DNA from: Korobacter sp963703075
GTDB lineage: Bacteria > Acidobacteriota > Terriglobia > Terriglobales > Acidobacteriaceae
Assembly: GCA_963703075.1 (NCBI GenBank)
Contig: OY969786.1
Coordinates: 3,348,001 to 3,412,000, forward strand
DNA length: 64,000 nt
Direction: 5' to 3'
The position numbers and the translations under genes were made by a program. This document shows positions 34,238-45,503 of this stretch, piece by piece (position 1 is the first letter of the stretch; every line of letters starts with the position of its first letter). Below the pieces are notes generated by a model, which saw only the letters and a list, made by a program, of their open reading frames with translations, was not told the origin of the DNA and searched no databases.

Positions 34238-35509
34238 TTGAGATTCGAATTCTTCATCGCGACCCGCTACCTGCGCGCCAAGCGCCGCCAAGCCGTCATT
34301 GGCGTCATCACTGCCATCTCCATCATCGGCGTCGCCGCCGGAGTCGCTTCCCTCATCATCGCCCTCGCCATCAATAACGGTTTCAGCACCGATCTCCAGG
34401 CCCGCTTGCTTGGCTCCATGTCGCACATCAACCTCATGCGGGTGCAGAATGATGGCATCCACAACTGGCAGGAACTCCTAGCGACCCTCACCAAGCAGCC
34501 GCACGTGGTCGCCGGAGCCCCCGCCCTCTACGAAGAAGTTCTCATCTCCCGCGGCGCCCGCGCCCAGGGTGCGCTCCTCAAAGGCATCATTCCCGCCGAC
34601 GAACGCCGCGTCAGCGACCTCCTCGATCACATCACCTACGGCTCGGCCGATCCCCTCGCCACCGATCAGCAGTCCGACACGCCACCCAAAACCCTGGCCG
34701 ACCAGGTCACCCAGCCGCTACCCCCCATCGTTCTCGGCAAAGATATGGCCGATTCCCTCGGCGCCACCGTCGGTTCCGTTGCCATGGTCACCAGTCCCCA
34801 GGGCGAACTGACCCCCTTCGGCATCGTCCCCAAGTACCAGCGCTTCAAAGTGGTCGGCATCTTCGAGTCCGGCTTTTACGATTACGATTCCTCCTGGGGA
34901 CTCACCCGCCTCAGCGATGCCCAAAAGCTCTTCGGCCTCACCGACGTCGTCCCCGTCCTCGAGTTCAAGGTCGATGACATCTACAAGGCTCCGCAGATTG
35001 CCGAAGAACTCGAAAAGGTAGCGGGCCCAGGCTTCGGCTCCAAAAATTGGATGGAGCAAAACCAAGCCCTCTTCCGCGCCCTCCGTCTGGAAAAGGTCGT
35101 TACCTTCATTACCATCGGCCTCATCGTTTTCGTGGCCGCCCTCAACATCCTTATTTCCTTGATCATGATGGTCATGGAGAAGACCAAGGACATCGCCGTC
35201 CTCGTCTCCATCGGCGCCCGCCGCCAGCAGATCCGCCGCATCTTCATGCTCCAGGGTGTCCTCGTCGGTCTGATCGGCACCGCGATCGGCCTGGTCGTCG
35301 GCTACGCCTTGGCCGTCACCGCCGGCCACTATCACTGGATCCACCTCTCCGCCGAGGTCTACTCCATCGATTATGTTCCCTTCGCCCCGCGCCTGAAGGA
35401 TGGCCTCGTCGTCGCCCTCGTCTCCGTCGCTATCTCCTTCATCGCCACCGTCTACCCCGCGATGAACGCCGCCCGAGTCCTCCCCGCCGAAGCCCTTCGC
35501 TACGAATAA
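34238..35509 (+). CDS. Lipoprotein-releasing/MacB-type ABC transporter permease (LolC/LolE family)
   Basis: 423 residues with the FtsX/LolC topology: first transmembrane helix at about 21-45 (VIGVITAISIIGVAAGVASL), a long periplasmic domain (50-270), then three helices in the C-terminal third (VTFITIGLIVFVAALNILIS, VLVGLIGTAIGLVVGYALAV, and a final helix near 395). The TTG at 34238 starts MRFEFFIATRYL, the conserved N-terminus of the family. It would pair with the ATPase at 35847 to move lipoproteins from the inner membrane or to export substrates. Unusually, a 337-bp gap with repeats separates the two genes. Confidence 0.88.
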   Translation: MRFEFFIATRYLRAKRRQAVIGVITAISIIGVAAGVASLIIALAINNGFSTDLQARLLGSMSHINLMRVQNDGIHNWQELLATLTKQPHVVAGAPALYEEVLISRGARAQGALLKGIIPADERRVSDLLDHITYGSADPLATDQQSDTPPKTLADQVTQPLPPIVLGKDMADSLGATVGSVAMVTSPQGELTPFGIVPKYQRFKVVGIFESGFYDYDSSWGLTRLSDAQKLFGLTDVVPVLEFKVDDIYKAPQIAEELEKVAGPGFGSKNWMEQNQALFRALRLEKVVTFITIGLIVFVAALNILISLIMMVMEKTKDIAVLVSIGARRQQIRRIFMLQGVLVGLIGTAIGLVVGYALAVTAGHYHWIHLSAEVYSIDYVPFAPRLKDGLVVALVSVAISFIATVYPAMNAARVLPAEALRYE

Positions 35510-35846
35510 CCTCTCAAAAGACCTGCATTCCTTTGCCCCGCAGTCAGCCCACCCGCCCCTTCCCTCCCTCTTCTTGTCATTGCGAGGAGCGCAGCGACGC
35601 GGCAACCTGCTGTCCGCTCCGCTCCGCATCACTGCCCTGCCGTCCGCATCGCTTCGCGAGCCCTTCGCCCTCGACGCCCTTCAAAATCAAGTTCCCTTTT
35701 GGTACACCGACGTAACAAAAAAGTATCAGCATCAATGCACCTCCAACCGTGTTCTAATTCGTACAGCGCGGCAGCCGGCAGCCTAACCGCTGCGATATCT
35801 GCGACCTTGGAGTAAGCTTCTGCATCCAAAGGAAAAGGCCCCAATC
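35510..35846. other. 337-bp gap between ABC permease and ATPase, with a diverged repeat core
   Basis: At 35574-35611 a diverged copy of the 127-bp array core (ttgtcattgcgaggagcg then cagcgacgcggcaacctg) is present. The rest has no credible open frame and is more AT-rich toward 35700-35760. A purine-rich aaaggaaaagg (35828-35838) serves as ribosome site for the ATPase. Confidence 0.65.
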
Positions 35847-36533
35847 GTGCGGGCAGAGTGTTTGACCAAGGTCTTTCGCTCGGGCAATACGGATTTGGTG
35901 CTCTTTGAGAACTTGTCCTTTCAGGTGATGAAAGGTGAACTGATCGCCATCGTCGGCGATTCGGGCTCCGGCAAGAGCACCCTTTTGCATATCCTCGGTG
36001 CTCTTGATAGGCCTTCTGAGGGTGACGTATACTTCGCGGAACTCAGGCTCGCAAAATTGGCCGAGGCAGACGCGGCGGCGTTTCGTAATCGGGAACTAGG
36101 ATTCGTGTGGCAGGCGCATTACCTGCTTCCCGAATTTACTGCCCTTGAGAACATCGCTATGCCCTTGCTGGTACGAGGTTTGAGTCGGCGGGAGGCTGAA
36201 TTACAGGCCCGCCACTGGTTAGAGGAAGTCGGTTTACTCGCCCGCGCGGAACATCGCTCCGGCGAATTGTCCGGGGGAGAGCAACAACGCGTTGCCCTGG
36301 CCCGGGCGCTCGTAACTGGGCCCCAGGTGCTTATGGCAGATGAGCCAACCGGCGACCTCGATAACCGTACGGCGGAGACGGTCTTTAGTTTGATTGCCAA
36401 GTTACATCGCGACTATCAGCTCACCTCCTTCATCGTGACCCATAATCTCGCGTTCGCGCGACGCTGTGACCGAGTCATCCGGTTGGCAGGTGGGTTCGTA
36501 CAAGAGGTAGAGCCGTTGTCGCTGCCGGCGTAA
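35847..36533 (+). CDS. ABC transporter ATP-binding protein (LolD-like)
   Basis: 228 residues with Walker A GDSGSGKST (residues 37-45), Q-loop QAHYLLPEFT, signature LSGGEQQRVALARAL, Walker B VLMADEPTGD and H-loop VTHN. This is the MacB/LolD subfamily of ATPases that energise the FtsX-fold permease. The GTG at 35847 is preceded by a purine-rich ribosome site. It is slightly lower in GC than its neighbours. It most likely powers the permease at 34238 despite the repeat-filled gap. Confidence 0.9.
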   Translation: MRAECLTKVFRSGNTDLVLFENLSFQVMKGELIAIVGDSGSGKSTLLHILGALDRPSEGDVYFAELRLAKLAEADAAAFRNRELGFVWQAHYLLPEFTALENIAMPLLVRGLSRREAELQARHWLEEVGLLARAEHRSGELSGGEQQRVALARALVTGPQVLMADEPTGDLDNRTAETVFSLIAKLHRDYQLTSFIVTHNLAFARRCDRVIRLAGGFVQEVEPLSLPA

Positions 36534-36785
36534 GCCGGTCGGACCTGGCAGATGTCACTTGACCCGGGCGGCTATAAACCTCTGGGCTGAAAAGGACTAG
36601 TTCGATGGCCGCGATTCGCGGTCCATTGAATGAGGCGGCCACCATCGGGTGGCTGAGGCGGCGCGGACAACGCTAGGCTCTAATGTCCGCGTGATTCGCA
36701 TCACTGGATGCGGATCGGGGGTGAGCTGGTAGAAAGCTCCTGCAGACCGGCACAGACTGGTCGCGGACGAGCTTTGGAGATTCAA

Positions 36786-39239
<2,454 letters not shown>

Positions 39240-39261
39240 CCTTCCGCGCAAGCGAAACGAC

Positions 39262-39286
39262 AAAGCCCGCCGCAAGGCGGGCTTTT
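39262..39286 (+). terminator. Intrinsic terminator after clpC
   Basis: AAAGCCCGCC-gcaa-GGCGGGCTTTT: perfect stem followed by a T-run, 22 bases after the clpC stop. Confidence 0.9.
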
Positions 39287-39379
39287 GTGCGAGCAGAAAC
39301 CGAGACTCTAGGGAGCTAAAAAGTCTAGAATCAGCTTCGGCGGCGCTCGCCATGAGTCTGCCTCAACGCATTAATAAGC

Positions 39380-41124
39380 ATGTACATCGGTGGTCCATAC
39401 TTTCTCTACCGAGAGCTTTTCGACAGAATTCCTTTAAAAGAGGAAGCGATCAGTTTCCTCGCGCCCTTAGACCCGATCGAATCTACTGCGCTGCTGTGCC
39501 GAATAAATACGGCACCTTCGCCTAAATGACCATGACCCGCTGCAGATCGACGCGATGCAACAGACTCTTGCAGGAAATCTTCTAGACGACGTGACAATAG
39601 CACGCCTCAAAGAACGGTTCGGTTCTGTCCGTCCGTCTAACCGTCCCATCTTCCATACGCCTCAAATACTGAATGTCTTGAAACTCGCGCTGAGGCACTG
39701 CGCCGGTGACCAGAAGCCTTTCGCGGCCCCGGTCTCCCGGTATCGCCTCGGAACAGCTTGTCTAATCACGAGCGACTTGTTGGTGAATGCTGATGAGGAG
39801 ATCGCTCTTCGCGATGGCTCGGAGGAAGATCGCGCGCTTGCGTTGATGATGCAGACCCTCGGAATGTTCGAAGTTGTGAACGTTGCGGACATCGCGCACA
39901 TCCTCTACAGGTCACGAGTAATGTTCAAGTTGCTTCTCGAAGAGCCGCGTATCGTCGCCCGGATTCGAGATTGTGGGAAGTTCGACTTTCAGAACGAATT
40001 TAAGGAAGCAACCGGCGTGGCGTTACCTCACTGGATATTCATTGTGTTCGGAATGTACGCTTACTTTAGGAGCTACTTGTCCACAGATGGCTCCCGACAC
40101 GAAGAGTACACCGCCATCGACAACAGGACTTTTCGAACCAAATCCAGACTTTCGGACGAGGAGGTTAATCGAGTCCTCGATGCGATCGCCCTTCCACTCG
40201 AGCATTACAAGGCGTATGTCGCCCGGGCCAATTCGCCAACAGACCAGCGAGTGGATTTTACGTGTTTTCGCAGCAAGCCGCTGATCGCGCTCACCGAGTA
40301 CAAATATTACTGCCTTGATGTTGGGTTCCTGCTCGAGAAGATGCATAGCGGCGTTTATTGGGCGATCCATGACACGCTATCGAGGGAACGTAGGTTTGCG
40401 CTAGCGAATGCTTGGGGGATCCTTTTCGAGGAGTATGTCAACTGGTTCTTAAAAAGACCGGCAATACACCCACCCATTAAGCTTCTACCCGTCACCCAAG
40501 TGGGAAGATGGAACCGAGTCGTTCGACGGCGCTTGGATACGCGACACTCGGTTTGTACCAATGGAATACAAGGGCGGGTTCCTAAAATTGGAAGCCCGGT
40601 ATTCCGGCGATGTCAAAGCCTTCAAGACGGATCTGCTTCTAAAGATTGGAAAAGGCTGCAAACAGCTCGCCAACAAGATCGAATCGGTGTTTCACATTAA
40701 ACCGGCAATGCGTCGTCGCGTTGTCGAATTTTCCAGCGAAGGAATCACTCGCGTTGTGCCGGTCCTCGTCGTTCAAGATCAAATATTAAGAAGCCCGCTT
40801 GTAAATTGGACGCTCAACAAGCACTTCAACTCTCTGCTGGACCGCTCAATACTGCGCCCCGGAATTACAGTGGACTCGCTAACCGTGGCCAGTATCCACG
40901 AAATCGAAACGATGGCAGAATCTGCTGAAGGCGGTTCGTTCGACATACTAAAAGGTTTGCAGCTGCGCTGTTTTCGAGATCCAGACATGTCAAGTGATCT
41001 GCACAATTTTCTTTTTGGCCTTCCAGGTTATGGAAAGGGAAAGACTGCCAGATATCAGCAGATCTTCGATCAACACTGGTCGGAAATGAAAACATTCATG
41101 TTCGGCGAGGAGCTCTCGGAATGA
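39380..41124 (+). pseudogene. Predicted PD-(D/E)XK nuclease-like protein interrupted by two frameshifts
   Basis: Three consecutive open frames join into one product of about 580 residues if one extra A is removed in the AAA run at 39524-39526 and one in the AAAAA run at 40451-40455. The first frame starts MYIGGPYFLYRELFD at 39380; the second gives DHDPLQIDAMQQTLAGNLLD and a long helical part; the third restores YPSPKWEDGTESFDGAW. The joined C-terminal half shows GILFEEYVNWFLKD, SFDGAWIRDTRFVPMEYKGG and GKGCKQLANKI: the order E...D...E-x-K...Q expected of a PD-(D/E)XK nuclease fold. The N-terminal 350 residues are unrecognised. GC is clearly lower than the surroundings, so acquisition is likely. 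Accessory or defence-type function is inference. Confidence 0.6.
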
Positions 41125-41168
41125 TCGACCTCCGGTGAGCTCCAGAAACAAACAGCAAAGAAGAATGC

Positions 41169-41762
41169 ATGACAGTACAGGAAGAGCTTGCCAGCGCGGC
41201 GGAGTTCGGAGCCAAGGCGGAAGAACTCGTGCTCTCAAAAGGCGAGTTCACAACCGGGGATAGAAACACCCCCTTGATGGCGTATTGGTCTCTCGCATTT
41301 GAGTTCCACAAATCAATCCTATCTCTGTTACGGAGCCAGTACTACGGCGCTGCTTTCGCGCTGGTTCGTCCATTACTTGAGGCCACGATACGCGCACACC
41401 TAGTCCTTTTTGTGTCCGATGGGACACTTGCTCGGATCACGTCGGACGAGTACCGAACCAACTTCGGTACCGTTGGCAATGAGATCGACACCGCGTTCGG
41501 GATGGACGGGGTCTTCGAGAACTTCCTGACTGGAGCTAGGGACGCGCTACATGGCTACACACATATTGGGATGCATCAACTCGGGCGGCGTTTCAAGGGA
41601 GCGAATCTTGAACCCAACTACACCGAAGGCGAGATTATCGAGGTGATCCGAGTATCGACCAGCGCCGCGTTTATGGTGAACGCGCTTGTAACCAAGCACT
41701 TTGGGTTTGAACAAGAGTGGCAACAGAACAATGAACTCTTTGACTCTTGGGGAAAACACTGA
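41169..41762 (+). CDS. All-helical protein of unknown function (DUF6988/DUF5677-like layout)
   Basis: 197 residues, no signal or membrane segment. Long amphipathic helices with EFHKSILSLLRSQYYGAAF and ALVRPLLEATIRAHLVLF, then DALHGYTHIGMH near residue 125, resemble small helical proteins (DUF6988/DUF5677-type) that often sit in accessory loci; recognition is tentative. It begins 45 bp after the nuclease-like gene on the same strand with similar AT-richer composition, so the two probably formed one unit. A HEPN-like R-x4-6-H motif was looked for and not clearly found. The reading frame is intact. Confidence 0.65.
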   Translation: MTVQEELASAAEFGAKAEELVLSKGEFTTGDRNTPLMAYWSLAFEFHKSILSLLRSQYYGAAFALVRPLLEATIRAHLVLFVSDGTLARITSDEYRTNFGTVGNEIDTAFGMDGVFENFLTGARDALHGYTHIGMHQLGRRFKGANLEPNYTEGEIIEVIRVSTSAAFMVNALVTKHFGFEQEWQQNNELFDSWGKH

Positions 41763-41898
41763 GAACCGAGTCCGCGGGTGGTCCACCCTACAGTTGTTGA
41801 CTCTCTTGGGTGCCCCTCAGCGGACCCCGAATGCCCCCGAAGCTCTCCCATCCAGACCCACAAAATCTCCTGACTCCGTGTCTCGGTGGTGGATGCTT

Positions 41899-42726
41899 CT
41901 ACTTGATCTTCACCGTGGCTTTGAACTGGTGATAGTTGCGGAAGTCGATGATGTTATGGCTGCAGTCCGGACTGCCCCGCCCACAGCCCAGCGTCTCGGC
42001 ATGCACCGGCAGCAACGACGAGTTCCCTGCGATGCTCGTGTAGGCATAATCCACCGCGGTTTCGATCCGATCCATCGGAAAGTCCGGCGGGAGGTCGATG
42101 GCCTGCATTTCAATGCGCAACACCCGCGCCGTCGCCGGATCCACCCAGACCGAGCCCTTATACGCCGGGTGGGTCTTCTGCGATTCGGCCTCTACCTCCC
42201 AGTGCGAGTTTTCCTTTCGTACCTTGAAGTCGTACACCTGGGCAATCGAACCGGAAATCACCGTCCTGTTCCCGCCCTCGAATTGCGCGTTCGTATTGCT
42301 GGCAAAAAGATCCAGCAGCATGGAGGCAAATTCTCCCGTTGAGCGCGACCCGCCGACTTCCATCATGCTTTTGTCCGTGGGACGGCCGCCGACTCTTATG
42401 TTGCGATAGCTTTCCTGCCCGTCGTTGTAAACCACTTCGGTCTGGACAATATCCAGCGGCCTGCTGTCCTGCCCCCGCTGCACATTCCGCGCCATGTACT
42501 CCTGGCAAATGAAGTTGGGAAGTTTCTGCGAAAACTGAAACGCTGCGTACCGGGCCCGCTCGATCAGGGGAGCGTTCGCGTCCGGCGCCGGCGCCTCGTC
42601 AGGCTGCGTATCCGCCTGGGTTTGCGTCGCGGGAGGCTGCGCGGGCGATTCACTTTGCGCAACCAGTACCATCGGAGCAACCAGAAGAAGAGTCAGCAGC
42701 GTGGTGAAACTAATCCGAATTCTCAT
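41899..42726 (-). CDS. Exported protein of unknown function
   Basis: 275 residues from the ATG at 42726, which has a GGAG ribosome site about 8 bases upstream and begins a signal peptide (TTLLTLLLVAPMVLVAQ). A Gln/Pro/Ala-rich linker (25-50) is followed by a beta-rich domain with FICQEYMARNVQR, NIRVGGRP and SVWVDPATARVLRIEM. I know similar exported proteins in acidobacteria but no function. It ends about 130 bp from the accessory helical gene, convergent to it. Confidence 0.7.
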   Translation of the reverse strand: MRIRISFTTLLTLLLVAPMVLVAQSESPAQPPATQTQADTQPDEAPAPDANAPLIERARYAAFQFSQKLPNFICQEYMARNVQRGQDSRPLDIVQTEVVYNDGQESYRNIRVGGRPTDKSMMEVGGSRSTGEFASMLLDLFASNTNAQFEGGNRTVISGSIAQVYDFKVRKENSHWEVEAESQKTHPAYKGSVWVDPATARVLRIEMQAIDLPPDFPMDRIETAVDYAYTSIAGNSSLLPVHAETLGCGRGSPDCSHNIIDFRNYHQFKATVKIK

Positions 42727-42919
42727 CCAACTCTCCTCAAGCCGGGCCAAGGTTCGCAACCAAGCTCCCAAAATCCTGTTGCCCATTCTACGATTCGACG
42801 GAGACCCGGTAGGAATCGGAAGGAACGGGCATACAGAAAACGTTCCAAAATTTCGTCACATCCCTCCGTGCTCCCCATCACAGCTTCGCTGCACGACACT
42901 TCTCTATCCTGTTAAGCGA

Positions 42920-42960
42920 GGTCAGTAGGCCCGGGCGAAATGCCCAAGGGCCCACTGGCC
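42920..42960. repeat. Strong inverted repeat
   Basis: Arms ggtcagtaggccc (42920-42932) and gggcccactggcc (42948-42960) pair in 11 of 13 positions, with an inner gggc/gccc stem around a gaaat loop. It lacks a T-run on either strand immediately after the stem, so a terminator role is doubtful. Confidence 0.55.
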
Positions 42961-43220
42961 CAATCTGTTTTTCCGTTCTTTGAAAATCAAGCTTGTCATG
43001 GCGACCGGAGAATCCGCAAACCAATGCGGATTCGCAGCGGAGCTACCTTGTGTTGTTTCGGCTGCGACCGTAACTCCCCTGTTTTGAATATTTTGCCCAT
43101 AACTCCCCGGCAATCAATATTTTACGGAACTTACAGACGCTAACCCGAAGAAAACAATAAGCGCCTCATGGGTCGGGGGGTGCCAGAAAAGCCGGCAAAC
43201 CTTGCGCCCTGGCAAAACAA

Positions 43221-43240
43221 AAGCCCGCCGAAGCGGGCTT
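43221..43240 (-). terminator. Intrinsic terminator of the YtxH-like gene
   Basis: AAGCCCGC-cgaa-GCGGGCTT with an A-rich left flank (aaaacaa), giving a T-rich tail on the minus strand, 24 bases after the stop of the gene at 43265. Confidence 0.8.
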
Positions 43241-43264
43241 CCCCTGCACTCCGATAATTTCGCT

Positions 43265-43588
43265 CTACCCGAAAATCGATTTCCGGATCGGTTTCACGCG
43301 CTTGCCCACCCGCTTGCGCGTGTCATCGGCCCAATCTGAGCCCTTCGACCAGGCGTCGTTGGCCTGCTCGCTCAAGTCGCCAATCATCTCGCGCGTGTCT
43401 TCGTAGCGCCGGCGCAGCTTCTTGCGGGTCTTGCGTCCGGTGTCGGGCGCGAGCAGCAATGCCGTGACCGCGCCAATGCCCAGGCCGATCAGTAGAAGAG
43501 TAATACCCACCCCTGCCCCGGAGGCTCCCCGGCCGCTCCCGGTCCCAAAGGCCTCGCCCAGACCGCGATAGTTTCGTTGTTCGCTCAA
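43265..43588 (-). CDS. YtxH-domain-like membrane-anchored protein
   Basis: 107 residues: one transmembrane helix (about 27-47, GVGITLLLIGLGIGAVTALLLAPDTG) followed by a strongly basic/acidic helical tail with RKTRKKLRRR and many D/E/K. This matches the general stress-associated YtxH type. TTG start at 43588 with AGGAG eight bases upstream. It lies next to the EF-P gene, divergent from it. Role not established. Confidence 0.75.
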   Translation of the reverse strand: MSEQRNYRGLGEAFGTGSGRGASGAGVGITLLLIGLGIGAVTALLLAPDTGRKTRKKLRRRYEDTREMIGDLSEQANDAWSKGSDWADDTRKRVGKRVKPIRKSIFG

Positions 43589-43636
43589 ATTGTTTCTCCT
43601 TTCCGTATCTGCGGCAGCGCCGCGTTCCCTGCACGT

Positions 43637-43816
43637 TTACTTATTGCCGCGATTTGTTCCCTTTTTCCCTTCGCGCTTTTCGGGAAATGGAATGACATTC
43701 GACTCGCGCGTTTTCTCTTCCCGCCGCTCCGGCTGCGAGATGCCTTGCTCCTTCTCGGTCGATGGTGGCTGCGGCTTCTTGCTGCTGTCTGACTTCGGTA
43801 CGGTGTTTTCCTGCAA
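43637..43816 (-). CDS. Small highly charged hypothetical protein
   Basis: 59 residues from a TTG at 43816: hydrophilic with K/E/P/S repeats (SKKPQPPSTEKEQGISQPER) and NVIPFPEKREGKKG near the C-terminus. No hydrophobic core, so probably disordered. A longer in-frame start at 43933 would cover the EF-P promoter region. Support is weak: codon use resembles coding sequence but no clear ribosome site is present. Confidence 0.3.
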   Translation of the reverse strand: MQENTVPKSDSSKKPQPPSTEKEQGISQPERREEKTRESNVIPFPEKREGKKGTNRGNK

Positions 43817-44063
43817 ATGAGGCCTCCCGTCGCGCGTTCTGCTCACTCTATCGTTCTTTACTTTAGAAATGCCCGAGCCGCGTGGTGTTGCCAACTCTCC
43901 TCGGTTCCCAAAATGATCGGGAAAACGATACAATCAACTGTTTGGCCCAGGCGCCGCCACGCTGCAGGAGCAGTTCGCCTCGCGTAGGGCCCTCGTGGTT
44001 CCGGTTTACACGTCAGTCCGCCCAGACAAAGTTGAACACATTCGTAAGGAGTCAGAGCACCTC

Positions 44064-44624
44064 ATGGCCATTCCAGCCACCCAAATGCGTCCCGGCATGG
44101 TGATTAAGCACAATAATGACCTTCACTCGGTCTTTAGCGTGGAACATCGTACCCCGGGCAACCTCCGCGCTTTCATCCAGGCCAAGCTGCGCAACCTGCG
44201 TACCGGCGCCATGTTCGAGCACCGCTTCCGCTCCGGCGATGCCATCGACAAGATCACGGTGGACGAAGAGAAGATGGAGTACCTCTACCAGGAAGGCGAT
44301 GCCTACGTCTTCATGAACACCGAGAATTACGAGCAGCTCAACCTGAACCGCGACATCCTCGGCGACGCGGTTGATTACCTCATCCCGAACCTCCAGATCC
44401 AGGTGGAGTTCTTTGACGGCAAGGCGGTCGGCGTGGAACTGCCGCAGACCGTGGAACTCCTCATCGTGGAAACCGAGCCCGGGCTGAAGTCGGCCACCGC
44501 CAGCAGCGTGACCAAGCCGGCTAAGACCGAAACCGGTCTCGTCGTGCAGGTTCCGCCGTTCGTGAACGAAGGCGACAGGATCCGTGTCGATACCTCCGAG
44601 GGCGCTTACCTGTCCCGCGCTTAG
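44064..44624 (+). CDS. efp: Translation elongation factor P
   Basis: 186 residues, three OB-like domains, binding the ribosome between P and E sites to relieve stalling at polyproline. MAIPATQMRPGMVIKHNNDL opens domain I; ending GDRIRVDTSEGAYLSRA is typical. The loop that is post-translationally modified reads TPGNLRAF: the position of E. coli K34 or the EarP-type arginine holds asparagine (residue 32). Hence the known lysine or arginine modifications are not possible at this site. The ATG at 44064 has an AAGGAGT ribosome site; an upstream in-frame start is rejected. The proline-rich VWFA protein in this window is a possible EF-P client. Confidence 0.94.
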   Translation: MAIPATQMRPGMVIKHNNDLHSVFSVEHRTPGNLRAFIQAKLRNLRTGAMFEHRFRSGDAIDKITVDEEKMEYLYQEGDAYVFMNTENYEQLNLNRDILGDAVDYLIPNLQIQVEFFDGKAVGVELPQTVELLIVETEPGLKSATASSVTKPAKTETGLVVQVPPFVNEGDRIRVDTSEGAYLSRA

Positions 44625-44632
44625 CGCGAGCA

Positions 44633-44923
44633 ATGACTGAACCCAACGAAACCCGTCGCTACATTGTCACCGGACGCGTGCAGGGCGTCGGCTTTCGCTG
44701 GTTCGTGGAACACGCGGCGGTGCAACTTGGGCTGGCCGGGTGGGTACGCAACCGGGCAGATGGCAGCGTCGAAGTCCTCGCCAGCGGATCGCGGCAGAAG
44801 CTTCACGACCTTTATACCGAGCTGTCGCGAGGCCCCCGGGCGTCCCGCGTGGAGAATGTAGAGGTCGAAGACGCCGCGCCGGATACGAACATGAAATCAT
44901 TCCGCATTGAAGGAACCTGGTAA
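44633..44923 (+). CDS. acyP: Acylphosphatase
   Basis: 96-residue small enzyme hydrolysing acyl phosphates. The signature GRVQGVGFRWFVEHAA holds the catalytic arginine (R22 in GFRW) and the later GWVRNRADGSVEV motif provides the asparagine (N39). It begins eight bases after the EF-P stop and is followed immediately by apt, so the three genes are likely co-transcribed. Confidence 0.92.
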   Translation: MTEPNETRRYIVTGRVQGVGFRWFVEHAAVQLGLAGWVRNRADGSVEVLASGSRQKLHDLYTELSRGPRASRVENVEVEDAAPDTNMKSFRIEGTW

Positions 44924-45472
44924 ATGGCCGATTCCAAGCCCGCGCTCAACTACGACTCGCTGAAGCAGTTCATCCGCGAAATTCCCGATTATCCGAAGCC
45001 CGGCATCCTCTTCTACGACATCACCACCCTGATCAAAGAAAAAGTTGGGCTGGCCCGGGTGATCGATGGCATCACCGAGCACTACCTCCACAAAAAGATC
45101 GACCTGGTTGTCGGCATGGAAGCGCGTGGATTCATCTTCGGGCCGGCCGTAGCCTATCGCCTGAACGCAGGGTTCATTCCCATCCGCAAACCACGCAAGC
45201 TTCCCGGCGAGACCGTGAAACATACCTACAAGCTGGAATATGGCGAAGACACACTGGAGATTCACAAGGACGCGATCGAGAAAGCGCAACGCGTGTTAAT
45301 CGTCGACGACCTTCTCGCCACGGGGGGCACGGCGGTGGCGGCCACGGAACTAGTGAAGCAACTCGGTGGCGAAATCTGTGGCGTCGCATTCGTAATCGAA
45401 CTCGACTTCCTGCATGGAAGCGAGAAGTTGAAAGATTACGACGTGTTCTCGCTGTTGCACTACGCGCAGTAG
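44924..45472 (+). CDS. apt: Adenine phosphoribosyltransferase
   Basis: Salvage of adenine to AMP with PRPP. The 182-residue sequence has the PRPP loop VLIVDDLLATGGTAVA and the family-typical GFIFGPAVAYRLNAGFIPIRK with the hood region. The ATG follows the acylphosphatase stop directly (TAAATG), a coupled arrangement. Terminated by the hairpin at about 45504. Confidence 0.95.
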   Translation: MADSKPALNYDSLKQFIREIPDYPKPGILFYDITTLIKEKVGLARVIDGITEHYLHKKIDLVVGMEARGFIFGPAVAYRLNAGFIPIRKPRKLPGETVKHTYKLEYGEDTLEIHKDAIEKAQRVLIVDDLLATGGTAVAATELVKQLGGEICGVAFVIELDFLHGSEKLKDYDVFSLLHYAQ

Positions 45473-45503
45473 TAAGACACAGTTGATTCTCCGCAAAAAA
45501 ATC

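Larger units (their letters stand above)
42727..43264. other. 538-bp gene-poor intergenic region
   Basis: No open frame with convincing protein character is seen on either strand; two frames of 63-67 codons near 42920-43143 lack ribosome sites and family features. The region contains the 41-bp inverted repeat at 42920-42960 and the terminator at 43221-43240. The left part includes the upstream region of the secreted protein at 42726. Confidence 0.6.

Noticed and set aside
41169..41762. HEPN ribonuclease in the helical protein
   Set aside because: The R-x4-6-H active-site motif could not be placed convincingly; only helix-rich layout is similar.
42922..43143. Small open frames of 63-67 codons in the 42.7-43.3 kb gap
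   Set aside because: No ribosome site, no hydrophobic or conserved pattern, and opposite-strand overlap with each other.
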